Positions 14,078-22,482 of a stretch of 27,200 bases of DNA are shown one piece after another; the stretch's first letter is position 1, and each line of letters opens with the position of its first letter. The stretch is from Prosthecochloris sp. (GTDB taxonomy: Bacteria; Bacteroidota; Chlorobiia; Chlorobiales; Chlorobiaceae): assembly GCA_015482705.2 (NCBI GenBank), contig JADMLA020000044.1, positions 1 to 27,200 on the forward strand, given 5' to 3'. The notes under the pieces were generated by a model. The model made no database searches. It worked only from the letters and a program-made list of their open reading frames with translations, and had not been told where the DNA came from. The position numbers and the translations under genes were made by a program.

Positions 14078-15525
14078 TGCCGGCGAATTATTTACATGGT
14101 GTCGAAACCATAATCATTGAAAAAGGCCCGCGTCCTATCACAGGTGTTAAAACCGCAGTGATCGGCCTTGTGGGAACTGCCCCGATGCTTGATGTTGCAA
14201 ATGTAGACCGGACTATAAACGAACCAGTCGTTGTTCGAAATCCGGTTGATGCCGCAAAGTTTTTCGGCACGAATCGAACAGGCTTTACCATTCCGGCAGC
14301 ACTTGACGCGATATTTGATCAAGGGAATGGTCCTATCTGTATCGTCATCAATACGATCGATCCGGAAAGTGATGTTTCTGCGGTTACTGCCGAAGAAAAA
14401 ACCTTTTCTGCTGATGAAATCCTGACTCTTGACCACCCGCAGGTGTCGAGTGTGGTTGTTAAAAATGATGCTGGGAGCACAACATATGTCGCTGGTGATG
14501 ATTACACGGTGGATGAGGCGAACGGTAAAATCACTCGAATTTCTACAGGGGCAATTGCATCGGGGGCAAGCGTGAAGGTGAATTACTCGTGGCTTGATCC
14601 ATCGAAAATAACCGCCTCTGACATTATCGGTGAGGTCGATGTCGATGGAAACCGTTCCGGGCTACAAGCTCTCATTGATACCTACAACCTTTTCGGTTAT
14701 GTGGCTAAGATGATTATTGCCCCTGGCTACTGCACACAGAATGCCGTAGCTGTGGAGATGCTTGTCGTAGCTGATAAGCTCCGGGCAATGGCGCTTATTG
14801 ACGCACCCATCGGGACGACGGTTGCAGAGGCAATCACGGGGCGCGGGAATTCCGGATCTATCAACTTCAATACATCGAACAAGCGGGCCATACTTTGTTT
14901 CCCACACGTCAAACGGTACGATACAGCGACGAATACGGAGGTTCTCGAACCGCTTTCGCAGCGTCTTGCTGGCGTTATTGCTGCAAAAGATGTCGAGAAA
15001 GGGTATTGGTGGAGTCCGTCGAATACGGAGATCAAAGGCATTGTCGGTATGGAAACACCGATTACTGCCTTGATCAACGACAGCACAACGGAGGCAAACG
15101 CATTAAACGAGGTCGGCATAGTGACGCTGTTCAACTCGTTCGGATCGGGTATTCGTACCTGGGGCAACCGGTCCGCTGCTTTTCCGACCAATACTTCGCC
15201 TGAGAACTTCATTAACGTTCAGAGGACGGCGGATATTTTGCATGAGTCACTTGAGTATTCGATGCTGCAGTTCCTGGACAGGCCTATCAACCTGGCTCTT
15301 ATTGATAGCATTCGAGAAAGTGTGAACGGTTTTATGCGAACATTGATTCAGCGCGGAGCGCTGATCGACGGCATGTGTGTCTTTGATCCGGCGAAGAATT
15401 CTGAAACCGAGCTTGCTGCCGGGCACTTGACGTTTGATCTTGAGTTTATGCCGCCGACACCAGCGGAGCGGATCACGTTTGAATCTTATATCAACATCGA
15501 GCTTTTGAAAGCTCTACTGCAATAA
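14077..15525 (+). CDS. Contractile tail sheath protein (P2 FI / Mu L type)
   Basis: This 482-residue protein starts ANYLHGVETIIIEKGPRPIT then GVKTAVIGLVGTAP, the typical sheath opening. Other marks are FGTNRTGFTIPAALDAIFDQ, an internal SSVVVKNDAGSTTYVAGDDY insertion domain (about residues 125-170), GYWWSPSNTEIKGIVG, and the C-terminal RRTADILHE-like NVQRTADILHESLEYSML with FMPPTPAERITFESYI. It polymerises around the tail tube and contracts on infection, so the particle is a myovirus despite its lambda-like head genes. The tube gene follows 16 bp downstream. Confidence 0.95.
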   Translation: MPANYLHGVETIIIEKGPRPITGVKTAVIGLVGTAPMLDVANVDRTINEPVVVRNPVDAAKFFGTNRTGFTIPAALDAIFDQGNGPICIVINTIDPESDVSAVTAEEKTFSADEILTLDHPQVSSVVVKNDAGSTTYVAGDDYTVDEANGKITRISTGAIASGASVKVNYSWLDPSKITASDIIGEVDVDGNRSGLQALIDTYNLFGYVAKMIIAPGYCTQNAVAVEMLVVADKLRAMALIDAPIGTTVAEAITGRGNSGSINFNTSNKRAILCFPHVKRYDTATNTEVLEPLSQRLAGVIAAKDVEKGYWWSPSNTEIKGIVGMETPITALINDSTTEANALNEVGIVTLFNSFGSGIRTWGNRSAAFPTNTSPENFINVQRTADILHESLEYSMLQFLDRPINLALIDSIRESVNGFMRTLIQRGALIDGMCVFDPAKNSETELAAGHLTFDLEFMPPTPAERITFESYINIELLKALLQ

Positions 15526-15541
15526 AGGGGGATAAAACATA

Positions 15542-16066
15542 ATGCCACAGCAGATTGAAATAAAACGCCTGACGAACGCGAATGTGTATATCGACGGGAA
15601 CAGCCTGCTCGGGAAAGTTGACGAGTGCAAGTTGCCGGAGGTCAACGTATCCATGTCTGAACATAAAGCCCTCGGTATGCAGGGAAAACTTGAGTTTCCG
15701 TCCGGCATCGATAAAATGGAGGCCACTTTTAAGTGGAACTCGCTTTATCCCGATGTTCTGACGAAGATCGCGAACCCGTTTAAAGCTGCCGAAATGCAGG
15801 TTCGGGGGGCGCTGGCGACATACGGCAATGCCGGTCGCACGGATGAGGTTCCTGTTGTAGTTTATTTGACCGGCTCGTTTAAAAAATTCCCGATGGGCGG
15901 GTTTAAGCAGAGCGATAACGTCGAAGCAGAGACGGCAATGAGTGTCACTTACTGCAAGATGGAGATTGACGGGCAGGTAATACTCGAAGTAGACGCTTTG
16001 GCAAATATTTACAAAATCGGGGAGGTTGACCTTCTCGAGGCATACAAAAAAGCAATCGGAGGCTAA
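15542..16066 (+). CDS. Tail tube protein (P2 FII type)
   Basis: This 174-residue protein has family motifs RLTNANVYIDGNSLLGKVDE, LPEVNVSMSEHKALGMQGKL and the beta-rich GIDKMEATFKWNSL, then a late SVTYCKMEIDGQVILEVDAL strand with IYKIGEVDLLEAYKKAIG at the end. These match P2 FII-type tube subunits of about 170 residues. GGGGG lies about 10 nt before the ATG. It stacks into the rigid inner tube used for DNA delivery. It is placed between sheath and chaperone as in P2. Confidence 0.94.
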   Translation: MPQQIEIKRLTNANVYIDGNSLLGKVDECKLPEVNVSMSEHKALGMQGKLEFPSGIDKMEATFKWNSLYPDVLTKIANPFKAAEMQVRGALATYGNAGRTDEVPVVVYLTGSFKKFPMGGFKQSDNVEAETAMSVTYCKMEIDGQVILEVDALANIYKIGEVDLLEAYKKAIGG

Positions 16067-16069
16067 CGG

Positions 16070-16333
16070 ATGAAAATTACAAAGGTGGAATCAAATTTCT
16101 TGCAGTTTAAAGAAGTTGAGGTTAGAGAAGCGACGGTCGGGGATTTGATTCAAGCTCAGAGGGTGACAGGAAAAGCCGAAGGGGTTGAGTTCGTTGCTGC
16201 TCTGCTTTCCCAGGTCGCAACGTTCGATGGCAAAAAACTACCTGCAGAAGAGCTACATAAACTCTCTGCTACAGATATGGTGGAATTGGGAAACGCTGTG
16301 GCCCCATCGGCGGTGGATGGGGACAAGCAGTAA
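16070..16333 (+). CDS. Tail assembly chaperone, P2 gpE-like (0-frame product)
   Basis: This 87-residue protein sits between tube and tape-measure genes. It is mostly helical with a start (FLQFKEVEVREATVGDLIQA) typical of gpE/Mu gp41-type chaperones that coat the tape measure during tail assembly. The coding sequence contains the slippery heptamer GGGAAAC at 16288-16294, in the proper X XXY YYZ phase, so a fraction of ribosomes should shift to the -1 frame and make a longer gpE+E'-type product. The normal stop TAA at 16331-16333 overlaps an ATG in the -1 frame. Confidence 0.85.
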   Translation: MKITKVESNFLQFKEVEVREATVGDLIQAQRVTGKAEGVEFVAALLSQVATFDGKKLPAEELHKLSATDMVELGNAVAPSAVDGDKQ

Positions 16334-16464
16334 TGGCTTTGACTCGTCACGGCGGTATGTCTTTCAGTGAAGTGAAAGCCATGTCGCCGAATGAGGCTTT
16401 TTTCTGGCTTGAAAATCTGCGGGAATCATTACAGCGCGAAGCGGATCAATCACAATCGCAGTAA
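16070..16464 (+). CDS. Predicted -1 frameshift product of the tail chaperone (gpE+E'-like, 131 residues)
   Basis: The 0 frame supplies residues 1-75, ending at AAC 16292-16294. After a -1 shift on GGGAAAC, translation resumes at 16294 in the frame that is open from 16261 to the TAA at 16462-16464, giving 56 further residues. The extension includes GGMSFSEVKAMSPNEAFFWL, which resembles the short E' part of P2-like chaperones. In P2 and lambda, such fusions (E+E', GT) made at a fixed low ratio are needed for tail assembly. The same 3' segment could alternatively be translated separately as 43 residues from ATG 16333, but without a ribosome site of its own. Confidence 0.78.
16288..16322 (+). promoter_or_regulatory. 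Programmed -1 ribosomal frameshift signal (slippery site plus stem-loop)
   Basis: GGGAAAC occupies 16288-16294 with zero-frame codons GGA and AAC. After a 7-nt spacer, CCCCATC (16302-16308) pairs perfectly with GATGGGG (16316-16322) around the 7-nt loop GGCGGTG. Heptamer, phase, spacing and stem are those of a standard -1 frameshift element. The lambda G/T site is the closely related GGGAAAG. Confidence 0.8.
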
Positions 16465-16482
16465 ATCACATCTATTATCTCC

Positions 16483-18501
16483 ATGGCCGAGAATATGAAA
16501 ATAAGCATGGTCATGTCCCTTGTGGACAGGATCAGCGGTCCGATAAAAAAGGTTACCAATTCGGTCAGTAATGTCGGTGAAGCTACCGACAAAGTTACTC
16601 GTAAATTCACCCGCCTGAGAAACGAAGTTGATAAGTTTGCTCGACAGGCTAAATGGCTTGATGGTGTTGGAAAGCCGATGATGGCTTTCGGCGCTGTTAG
16701 TGCTGCTGGAATTACTGCGACTGTTGCTAAATATGCCACTCTCGAGGAAGCACAGAAGCGGTTGAAAATCCAGCTCATGGATAGCACAGGCAAGGTTGGG
16801 GAAGACTATGAAAAATTAACCCGCCTTGCTGAACGTCTCGGCACAGAGCTTCCCGGATCAACAAAGGATATGGTCGAAATGTTCACAGCTTTGCGTGAAC
16901 AGGGGATTCAGACAAAGATGATCCTTAACGGATACGGTGAAGCGGCTGCAAAGTTTTCCGTTTTAATGAAGGTTCCTTTCGCTGAAGCGGCAACTTATGT
17001 TGCGAAGTTCGCTGAAGCGATGGGCATTGCTGATACTGATACCGAGGCTTTCATGGATACATTGCAGCGCCTTAAAGGTGCTGGCGGTGTTGAGGTTGAG
17101 GATTTATTCGAATCATTTAAGTACATGGGAGCCTCACTGAAAGCTCTACGTGTACAAGGAGTGAAAGCGGGTGAAGATGTAAGCGCAGCAATCGGCCTGA
17201 TGGCAATGTCGTCTATTGAGGGCTCAACGGCAGGGACGAGCCTCGCTATGGCGCTTTCCCGTATGGCTGAGGTCGAAACTCGTCTCGGGACAGGTAAAGT
17301 GAAAAAGCTGGTTGCTCCGATTCTCGATGCAAAAGGAATTGATCTTAACTTTTTTGATGCGAAAGGTGATTTTGTTGGGATTCGGGGAATGATAAAAGAG
17401 CTTGAAAAGCTACGCTCTTTAACTTCTCAGGAACAATTACTTGTCCTTACAAAACTTTTTGGGCAAGAAGCTGCTCGCCCTCTCTCCGTTTTTGTGAATA
17501 AAGGGGTTGAAGGATTCGACGAAATGCTTGACCGCATGGAGAAGCAGGCAAGCATGCAGCAAAAGATCGACGAGATAATGTCCGGGACAAAGGAAAAATG
17601 GGGCACTTTGTCCGGGACGCTTGAGAATCTTGTCTCTAACATCGGTGGGATGTTTGCAAAGCTGGTTGATCTTCCGAGCATTTTGGAAAAGATCAATGGT
17701 ATTGTCGGTAAAATGAACGATTGGGTTTTGGCAAACCCGAAAACAGCGGGGGCGATTGGTGGTGTTATTGTTTCACTGACAACATTTGCTCTTGTTGGTG
17801 GCGGTGTTTTGATGACCATTTCGGCCATTGGTGCGGCTATAGGTCCTTTCTTAGGAGGTTTAGCAGCACTGGCGAAAGTCATTGGTATTGTGACAACGGC
17901 TATCAGGGTCTTATCGCTTGCGGTTTTGACAAATCCGATCGGGATAGCAATCACGGCAATTGCAACAGCAGCCTTCTTGATCTATAAGTATTGGGGGCCA
18001 ATAACTGCTTTTTTCAAGCGGATATGGAAATCGGTTGTTGATCTTGCTGGTAAGATGCGGGATGCAGGAGCAAATCTGATTAAATCGCTGTGGGAAGGTA
18101 TCAAAAGCCTGGCCATGAAACCCGTTGAAGCGATCAAGAGCATCGCAAATAGAATCAGAAACCATTTGCCTTTCAGCCCCGCAAAGGAAGGGCCACTTCG
18201 TGACATCAACCGGATCCGGATTGTTGAAACCATCGCCGATACGATAAAGCCTGATCCAATGGTTCATGCCATGCGTCGTGCAACGGCAGCGACAATGGTG
18301 GCGGTTGCAACTCTTCCAGGCGGTACGGCGATGGGAGGAGAAGCAGGAGCGACAATCAACTTCGCTCCTGTTATCAATCTTGCCCCTGGGACTTCTGCAG
18401 AAGTCCGTCAACAAGTCGATCAAGCGCTCGCGAAATCACAGGTGGATTTTGAGCGGATGTTCGATCAGATGATGCAGCAGAAGCAGCGGAGGGCGTACTG
18501 A
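16483..18501 (+). CDS. Tail tape measure protein
   Basis: This is a 672-residue protein. The N-terminus (KISMVMSLVDRISGPIKKVT) and the helix-rich first 150 residues fit the phage tape-measure core domain (TP901-type), with repeated ALREQGIQTKM, AATYVAKFAEAMGIAD and GSTAGTSLAMALSRMAEVET segments. From about residue 420 to 510 it has several long hydrophobic segments (GGVIVSLTTFALVGGGVLMT, then AIRVLSLAVLTNPIGIAITA), which are thought to help DNA cross the inner membrane. Near the C-terminus it has FSPAKEGPLRDI, a common tape-measure motif. Its length sets tail length; at about 0.15 nm per residue the tail would be near 100 nm. The start ATG 16483 lies 18 bp after the chaperone frameshift stop. 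Confidence 0.93.
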   Translation: MAENMKISMVMSLVDRISGPIKKVTNSVSNVGEATDKVTRKFTRLRNEVDKFARQAKWLDGVGKPMMAFGAVSAAGITATVAKYATLEEAQKRLKIQLMDSTGKVGEDYEKLTRLAERLGTELPGSTKDMVEMFTALREQGIQTKMILNGYGEAAAKFSVLMKVPFAEAATYVAKFAEAMGIADTDTEAFMDTLQRLKGAGGVEVEDLFESFKYMGASLKALRVQGVKAGEDVSAAIGLMAMSSIEGSTAGTSLAMALSRMAEVETRLGTGKVKKLVAPILDAKGIDLNFFDAKGDFVGIRGMIKELEKLRSLTSQEQLLVLTKLFGQEAARPLSVFVNKGVEGFDEMLDRMEKQASMQQKIDEIMSGTKEKWGTLSGTLENLVSNIGGMFAKLVDLPSILEKINGIVGKMNDWVLANPKTAGAIGGVIVSLTTFALVGGGVLMTISAIGAAIGPFLGGLAALAKVIGIVTTAIRVLSLAVLTNPIGIAITAIATAAFLIYKYWGPITAFFKRIWKSVVDLAGKMRDAGANLIKSLWEGIKSLAMKPVEAIKSIANRIRNHLPFSPAKEGPLRDINRIRIVETIADTIKPDPMVHAMRRATAATMVAVATLPGGTAMGGEAGATINFAPVINLAPGTSAEVRQQVDQALAKSQVDFERMFDQMMQQKQRRAY

Positions 18502-18502
18502 T

Positions 18503-19036
18503 ATGTTTATAATGCTCGGTGCTGTCGGTTATGCACGACTTGAAAGTCCAACCACATACGAGATCGAGAAAAAAGCGGACTATGCGGAAATGCAGGTCAC
18601 TGAAGGAAAACCACTGTTGCAATATATGGGGCAGGGGCTTGATAAACTCGATCTAAGTTTTTCCTTCCATGTCAGCTTTACCGACCCGCAAGCAGCTTGG
18701 ACAAAGCTTGTTGACATGATAAACGCTCACAAGGCGTTTACCGTGACGATGGGGAACGGGCAGGTGATAGGCACGTTTGTGCTGTCCGGGCTGAAGAGAA
18801 CAACAGCGGTAACGGCAAAAGATGGAACGTTACAGGCGATATACTGTAAGGTGAAATTGAACGAGTGGGCCGAACCCGACCTGCTTGAAGGAAGGAGGGC
18901 AGAGAAAAAAAGTGAAGCCAAAGCAGTAAGTGAAGCAAATCAGCAAAAACCGAACTCGAAACGAGTGGTCGTGCCGATAAAAACGCATACTGGTGATTTT
19001 TACGCGGTCGATAAAAAATCAATCGTGAGGCAATGA
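18503..19036 (+). CDS. Baseplate/tail protein, P2 gpU-like
   Basis: This 177-residue protein has the opening FIMLGAVGYARLESPTTYEI, the segment DKLDLSFSFHVSFTDPQAAW and GKVIGTFVLSGL-like GNGQVIGTFVLSGLKRTT, with a final YCKVKLNEWAEPD, and so matches the gpU family. In P2-like phages gpU is needed for tail completion, at the point where tape measure and baseplate hub meet. The last 45 residues are basic and probably disordered. The stop overlaps the start of the gpX-like gene by 4 bp. Confidence 0.88.
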   Translation: MFIMLGAVGYARLESPTTYEIEKKADYAEMQVTEGKPLLQYMGQGLDKLDLSFSFHVSFTDPQAAWTKLVDMINAHKAFTVTMGNGQVIGTFVLSGLKRTTAVTAKDGTLQAIYCKVKLNEWAEPDLLEGRRAEKKSEAKAVSEANQQKPNSKRVVVPIKTHTGDFYAVDKKSIVRQ

Positions 19037-19248
19037 AGGTCATTGAGCACATCACGAAAGATGGCGACCGCTGGGACTTGCTCGCGTGGGAGTATTACGG
19101 TGATCCAACAGCGTATGAGAATATCATTGTTGCCAACCCTGATGTGACGATGACTCCGGTTTTGCCTTCCGGAATCAAGCTGCTTATACCTGTTCAAGAA
19201 AAAGCTGAAAACGAAGCAACGGAAAGCCTACCCCCATGGAAGAGATAA
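19033..19248 (+). CDS. Tail protein X (LysM-like), P2 gpX
   Basis: This 71-residue protein is a short LysM-like module: IEHITKDGDRWDLLAWEYYG, then AYENIIVANPDVTMTPVLPS and GIKLLIPV. It matches P2 gpX-type tail proteins in length and pattern. Its place between U and D is the usual one in Mu/P2-like baseplate clusters, where it helps connect hub and tube. Its end overlaps the gpD start by 13 bp. Confidence 0.9.
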   Translation: MKVIEHITKDGDRWDLLAWEYYGDPTAYENIIVANPDVTMTPVLPSGIKLLIPVQEKAENEATESLPPWKR

Positions 19249-20264
19249 AAGTAAGGCAACCGGGCTGGATACTCGAGTACGAGGGTAAGGACATAACGAA
19301 AGATGTCTCTCCTTATATCCTGAACATTACTTACAGCGATGTTTTAAAAGGTGAGGCCGATCATCTTGATATACGTCTCGAAGACCGGAACCATCAGTGG
19401 AAAAACGGTTGGTGGCCTCAGAAGGGGGATAATGTGCGGTTAGCTATTGGCTATAACGATGAGGCGCTTGTAAACTGCGGAGTCTTCCAGGTTGATGAAG
19501 TCGAGCTAAGCGGACCACCGGACACAGTAAATCTCAGGGCGTTATCCGCGGGAGTGAAAGAAGCATTACGTACAGAGAACACGGCTGCTTATGAAAACAA
19601 AACACTGCAGGAGATTGCAGAAGAAATTGCCGGGAAACACGGGCTGACTCTGATCGGAGATGTGTCTGAAGAAAAAGCGAAGCGCAGGCCGAGGAGAATC
19701 ACACAGCGGAATGAGCACGATTTGACGTTCCTACGGCGTTTGGGTGAATCTGAAGGTGTGATTTTTACCGTCAAAGACGAGCAGCTCGTTTGGCATGATA
19801 TGTCCCTGCTCGATTCAAAAGAGATCATGATGACAATCAACCGCATGTTGGATACGTCATCTTACCGGTTCCGGTCAAAAACGGATCTTATTTACAAAGC
19901 ATGTGAGGTCTGGTATCATGATCCGCAGACAAAAAAGGTCATTACTCACATACAACAAGCTGAAGGAGTGACGACGGGCGACACACTGAAGCTTTACGAT
20001 AGATGCGAGAGCAAGGCTGACGCAATCGTCAAAGCGAAAGCGGCATTGAGAAACAGGAACGGATCGCAGATTGAAGGAACAGTTTCTATGCCGGGGGCAC
20101 CCCGTTTGGCTGCTGGCGGTAATGTCGTGATGGTTGGTTTCGGTGTGCTCGACGGAACGTATCAGGTCGTCAAAGCGCGGCACTCGATGACACGAGGCGG
20201 TGGGTATACAACCGACATCGATATACAAACAACGACTGCAAATAACAAGAATCTGCAAGCATGA
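19236..20264 (+). CDS. Baseplate hub protein, P2 gpD-like
   Basis: This 342-residue protein shows GWILEYEGKDITKDVSPYIL and ADHLDIRLEDRNHQWKNGWW with GDNVRLAIGY, followed by the core RITQRNEHDLTFLRRLGESE and FTVKDEQLVWHD. These are typical of gpD/gp27-type hub proteins (phage late control D family, of the VgrG/gp27 fold). It forms the trimeric hub on which the spike sits. The late-control name is historical. Gene overlaps on both sides (13 bp and 4 bp) show a tightly coupled baseplate operon. Confidence 0.93.
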   Translation: MEEIKVRQPGWILEYEGKDITKDVSPYILNITYSDVLKGEADHLDIRLEDRNHQWKNGWWPQKGDNVRLAIGYNDEALVNCGVFQVDEVELSGPPDTVNLRALSAGVKEALRTENTAAYENKTLQEIAEEIAGKHGLTLIGDVSEEKAKRRPRRITQRNEHDLTFLRRLGESEGVIFTVKDEQLVWHDMSLLDSKEIMMTINRMLDTSSYRFRSKTDLIYKACEVWYHDPQTKKVITHIQQAEGVTTGDTLKLYDRCESKADAIVKAKAALRNRNGSQIEGTVSMPGAPRLAAGGNVVMVGFGVLDGTYQVVKARHSMTRGGGYTTDIDIQTTTANNKNLQA

Positions 20265-20701
20265 AGATAGGGCTCGTTATCGCGACCGATGCGAAACAAT
20301 GCAGGGTTCGGGTGAAATTTCCTGAACGTGACGGAATAGTATCATACTGGTTGCCTGTCATGCAGAAAAAAACACTGCAAGATAAGGCATACTGGATGCC
20401 GGACTTGCAGGAACATGTTGTCTGCTTGATGGATGAGCATGACGAGTTCGGAGTTGTCCTCGGGGCAATATACAGCGATGCCGATACACCACCGGTCAAC
20501 AGCCAGGATAAATATCACATCGCATTTGAAGACGGGACATCTATTGAGTACGATCGGTCAGAGCACAAGCTGACGGCAGCCGTGCAGGGAGATATTGAGG
20601 TGACGGCGACCGGCAAAATTGATATTGAGGCCGGCGGAGATATAGCGATAACCAGCGGGACACACATTCAGATGACGGCCCCGCGAATTGATATGAACTG
20701 A
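20261..20701 (+). CDS. Baseplate spike protein, P2 gpV-like
   Basis: This 146-residue protein has an N-terminal OB-fold (KIGLVIATDAKQCRVRVKFP, then YWLPVMQKK and VVCLMDEHDEFGVVLGAIYS). It is followed by the repeat-rich C-terminal needle (GDIEVTATGKIDIEAGGDIA), which in gpV and Mu gp45 forms a three-stranded beta-helix that pierces the outer membrane. It is somewhat short for the family (P2 V 211 residues), as the tip is carried by a separate PAAR protein in the next gene. The stop overlaps that gene's ATG. Confidence 0.9.
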   Translation: MKIGLVIATDAKQCRVRVKFPERDGIVSYWLPVMQKKTLQDKAYWMPDLQEHVVCLMDEHDEFGVVLGAIYSDADTPPVNSQDKYHIAFEDGTSIEYDRSEHKLTAAVQGDIEVTATGKIDIEAGGDIAITSGTHIQMTAPRIDMN

Positions 20702-20967
20702 TGCCTGGTGTATCGAGGGTTGGAGTAGACACAGCAGGAGGAACGATTATCGAAGCACTCGCCCCGAGTGTTTTTATCAACAGCGCGTACGTTGCTGTTC
20801 TTGGCTGCGCTGTACAGGGGCATGGATTACCCCCGCATGACTCGCCGGTCATGGCAGAAAGCAGTTCAACGGTATTTGCTGAGAGTATCGGCGTTTGTCG
20901 GCAAGGCGATAAAGCGTCATGTGGTCACCCCGCGACCGGTTCCGGCGACGTGTTTGCCGGTGGTTAA
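20701..20967 (+). CDS. PAAR-type spike tip protein
   Basis: This 88-residue protein has Gly/Pro-rich beta turns and histidine/cysteine residues expected for the metal-binding conical tip: MPGVSRVGVDTAGG, LGCAVQGHGLPPHDSP and CRQGDKASCGHPATGSGD. PAAR proteins sharpen the spike of contractile tails and type VI secretion systems. The start overlaps the gpV-like stop (TGATG), consistent with the two forming one spike. It is a separate gene here, whereas P2 has the metal-binding tip within gpV. Confidence 0.9.
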   Translation: MPGVSRVGVDTAGGTIIEALAPSVFINSAYVAVLGCAVQGHGLPPHDSPVMAESSSTVFAESIGVCRQGDKASCGHPATGSGDVFAGG

Positions 20968-21011
20968 TTTCCCAACAGGAAAAAAAACAGGTTTTGTCAT
21001 AAGATGCAGAT

Positions 21012-21386
21012 ATGGCAGAACTGATCCACAACATAACCGCTACTGATTGGAGCCCCCGGCTTGGCGAAATCGGGGAGATTGTCGAGGATTTGGACGACAT
21101 CAATCAGTGCATCAGTGTTATTCTCAACACTCAGAAAGGGAGCCGAACACACGAGCCGCTGTTCGGCACAGATTTGTGGAAGTATATCGATCACCCTGTC
21201 AACGAGGCAATCCCGAACATCATCCGAGAAGCCGTCGATGCAATCAACATCTGGGAAATCCGGATCAAGGTTGTCAAGGTTGTGCCGGTGGTAGAGGGAG
21301 CGCATGTAACATTACAAATCGAATGGACATTGAGCGAAAGCGATACAGTCTATCAAACTGAGGTTGTCGTATATGGCACTGCCTGA
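21012..21386 (+). CDS. Baseplate wedge protein, P2 gpW / T4 gp25-like
   Basis: This 124-residue protein has the gp25-like lysozyme-fold pattern NITATDWSPRLGEIGEIVED, DINQCISVILNTQKGSRTHE and PLFGTDLWKYIDHPVNEAIP, then EAVDAINIWEIRIKVVKVVP. The EPR-like motif of the family is represented by the THEPLFG segment. It belongs to the wedge that fixes the baseplate to the first sheath ring. A 44-bp gap upstream holds no gene. Its end overlaps the gpJ-like gene. Confidence 0.92.
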   Translation: MAELIHNITATDWSPRLGEIGEIVEDLDDINQCISVILNTQKGSRTHEPLFGTDLWKYIDHPVNEAIPNIIREAVDAINIWEIRIKVVKVVPVVEGAHVTLQIEWTLSESDTVYQTEVVVYGTA

Positions 21387-22482
21387 ACCATCCTTTATAA
21401 CTCGTGACCCGAAAGCGATTACCAGCGAGATGATCGCCAGCTATGAGGCTACGACAGGGAAGGTGCTGCAACCGGCGCAGGTTGAACGTCTCCTTATCGA
21501 TTTGATTGCGTACCGCGAAAGCCTTATCCGGATCGGAATACAGGAAGCAGCGAAACAGTGCCTTGTTGAATATGCCGTGTACCCGATGCTCGACTATCTT
21601 GGTGAGCTAGTCGGGGTGACCAGGTTGGCGGCTCAGCCGTCAGCCTGCGAAATTCGTTTTCATCTTGTCGGGGTGAAACTCTTCAGTGTTGTTGTTCCAG
21701 CGGGAACTCGTGTTGAGTCAGGGAGCGGGGGTGTAGTCTTCGAAACGAGAGACAATCTCGTTATCGAGGGCGGTGAAACATACGGTGATGTATCGGCGGT
21801 ATGTCAAACGGCAGGGGTACTCGGGAATGGATACGCTGTCGGTGTTGTAAACAGCTTGCTCGATGTTGTTGAGCACATCGAGAGCGTAACGAATACCACA
21901 CCGACCAGTGGTGGTAGTGATCAGGAAAGTGATAGCGCGATGCGGGCGCGGGTCAAGTTGGCTCCTGAGCAGTTTACGAACGCGGGAAGCTATGGCGCTT
22001 ATCGGTATCACGCTGTATCTGCTCATCAAGATATTGTTGACGTAGCGGTAATGTCTCCAACTCCCGGGACGGTCAATATTTATCCACTCACAAAAACAGG
22101 CAATCCACCGCAAGCGATACTTGACGCGGTGCAAAAAGCGACTGCAGCAGAAACCGTTCGCCCGTTGTGTGATGCTGTGCAGGTGTTGCCTCCAACCCGT
22201 AAAGATTTTGCTCTATCAGCCCAGGTTGAGCTGTACACATGGGCCGATGGCGCAGCGGTACAAGAGAATATCGAGGCTCAGTTGATGGCGTATGTAACTG
22301 AGCTTCGGGCAACGCTTGGGCGTGATGTTGTAGAAACACAGATTATCGCGGTTGTAAATGGGGTTTATGGTGTCTACAAGACAACTCTTGTAACACCAAG
22401 CGCGGATGTTGTCAATGCGGAAAATGAGTGGTCGAACTGTACAGGTATCACCGTAACCGTTACCGGGTATAACGATGGCTGA
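21373..22482 (+). CDS. Baseplate wedge protein, P2 gpJ-like
   Basis: This protein has 369 residues from ATG 21373, with GAGG about 9 nt upstream; a TTG at 21364 in the same frame would add three residues. Family features are MIASYEATTGKVLQPAQVER, a QAAKQCLVEYA-type helix, YLGELVGVTRLAAQPS, RFHLVGVKLFSVVVPAGTRV and SDSAMRARVKLAPEQFTNAG, then YRYHAVSAHQDIVDVAVMSP. Proteins of the gpJ/Mu gp47 family form the wedge arms of the baseplate. Coupling to neighbours by overlap agrees with P2 gene order W-J-I. Confidence 0.93.
   Translation: MALPEPSFITRDPKAITSEMIASYEATTGKVLQPAQVERLLIDLIAYRESLIRIGIQEAAKQCLVEYAVYPMLDYLGELVGVTRLAAQPSACEIRFHLVGVKLFSVVVPAGTRVESGSGGVVFETRDNLVIEGGETYGDVSAVCQTAGVLGNGYAVGVVNSLLDVVEHIESVTNTTPTSGGSDQESDSAMRARVKLAPEQFTNAGSYGAYRYHAVSAHQDIVDVAVMSPTPGTVNIYPLTKTGNPPQAILDAVQKATAAETVRPLCDAVQVLPPTRKDFALSAQVELYTWADGAAVQENIEAQLMAYVTELRATLGRDVVETQIIAVVNGVYGVYKTTLVTPSADVVNAENEWSNCTGITVTVTGYNDG

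Noticed and set aside
16333..16464. Independent 43-residue gene starting at ATG 16333
   Set aside because: Its ATG overlaps the chaperone stop but has no ribosome site, and the frame is open well upstream to a proper slippery heptamer; a frameshift extension explains it better.
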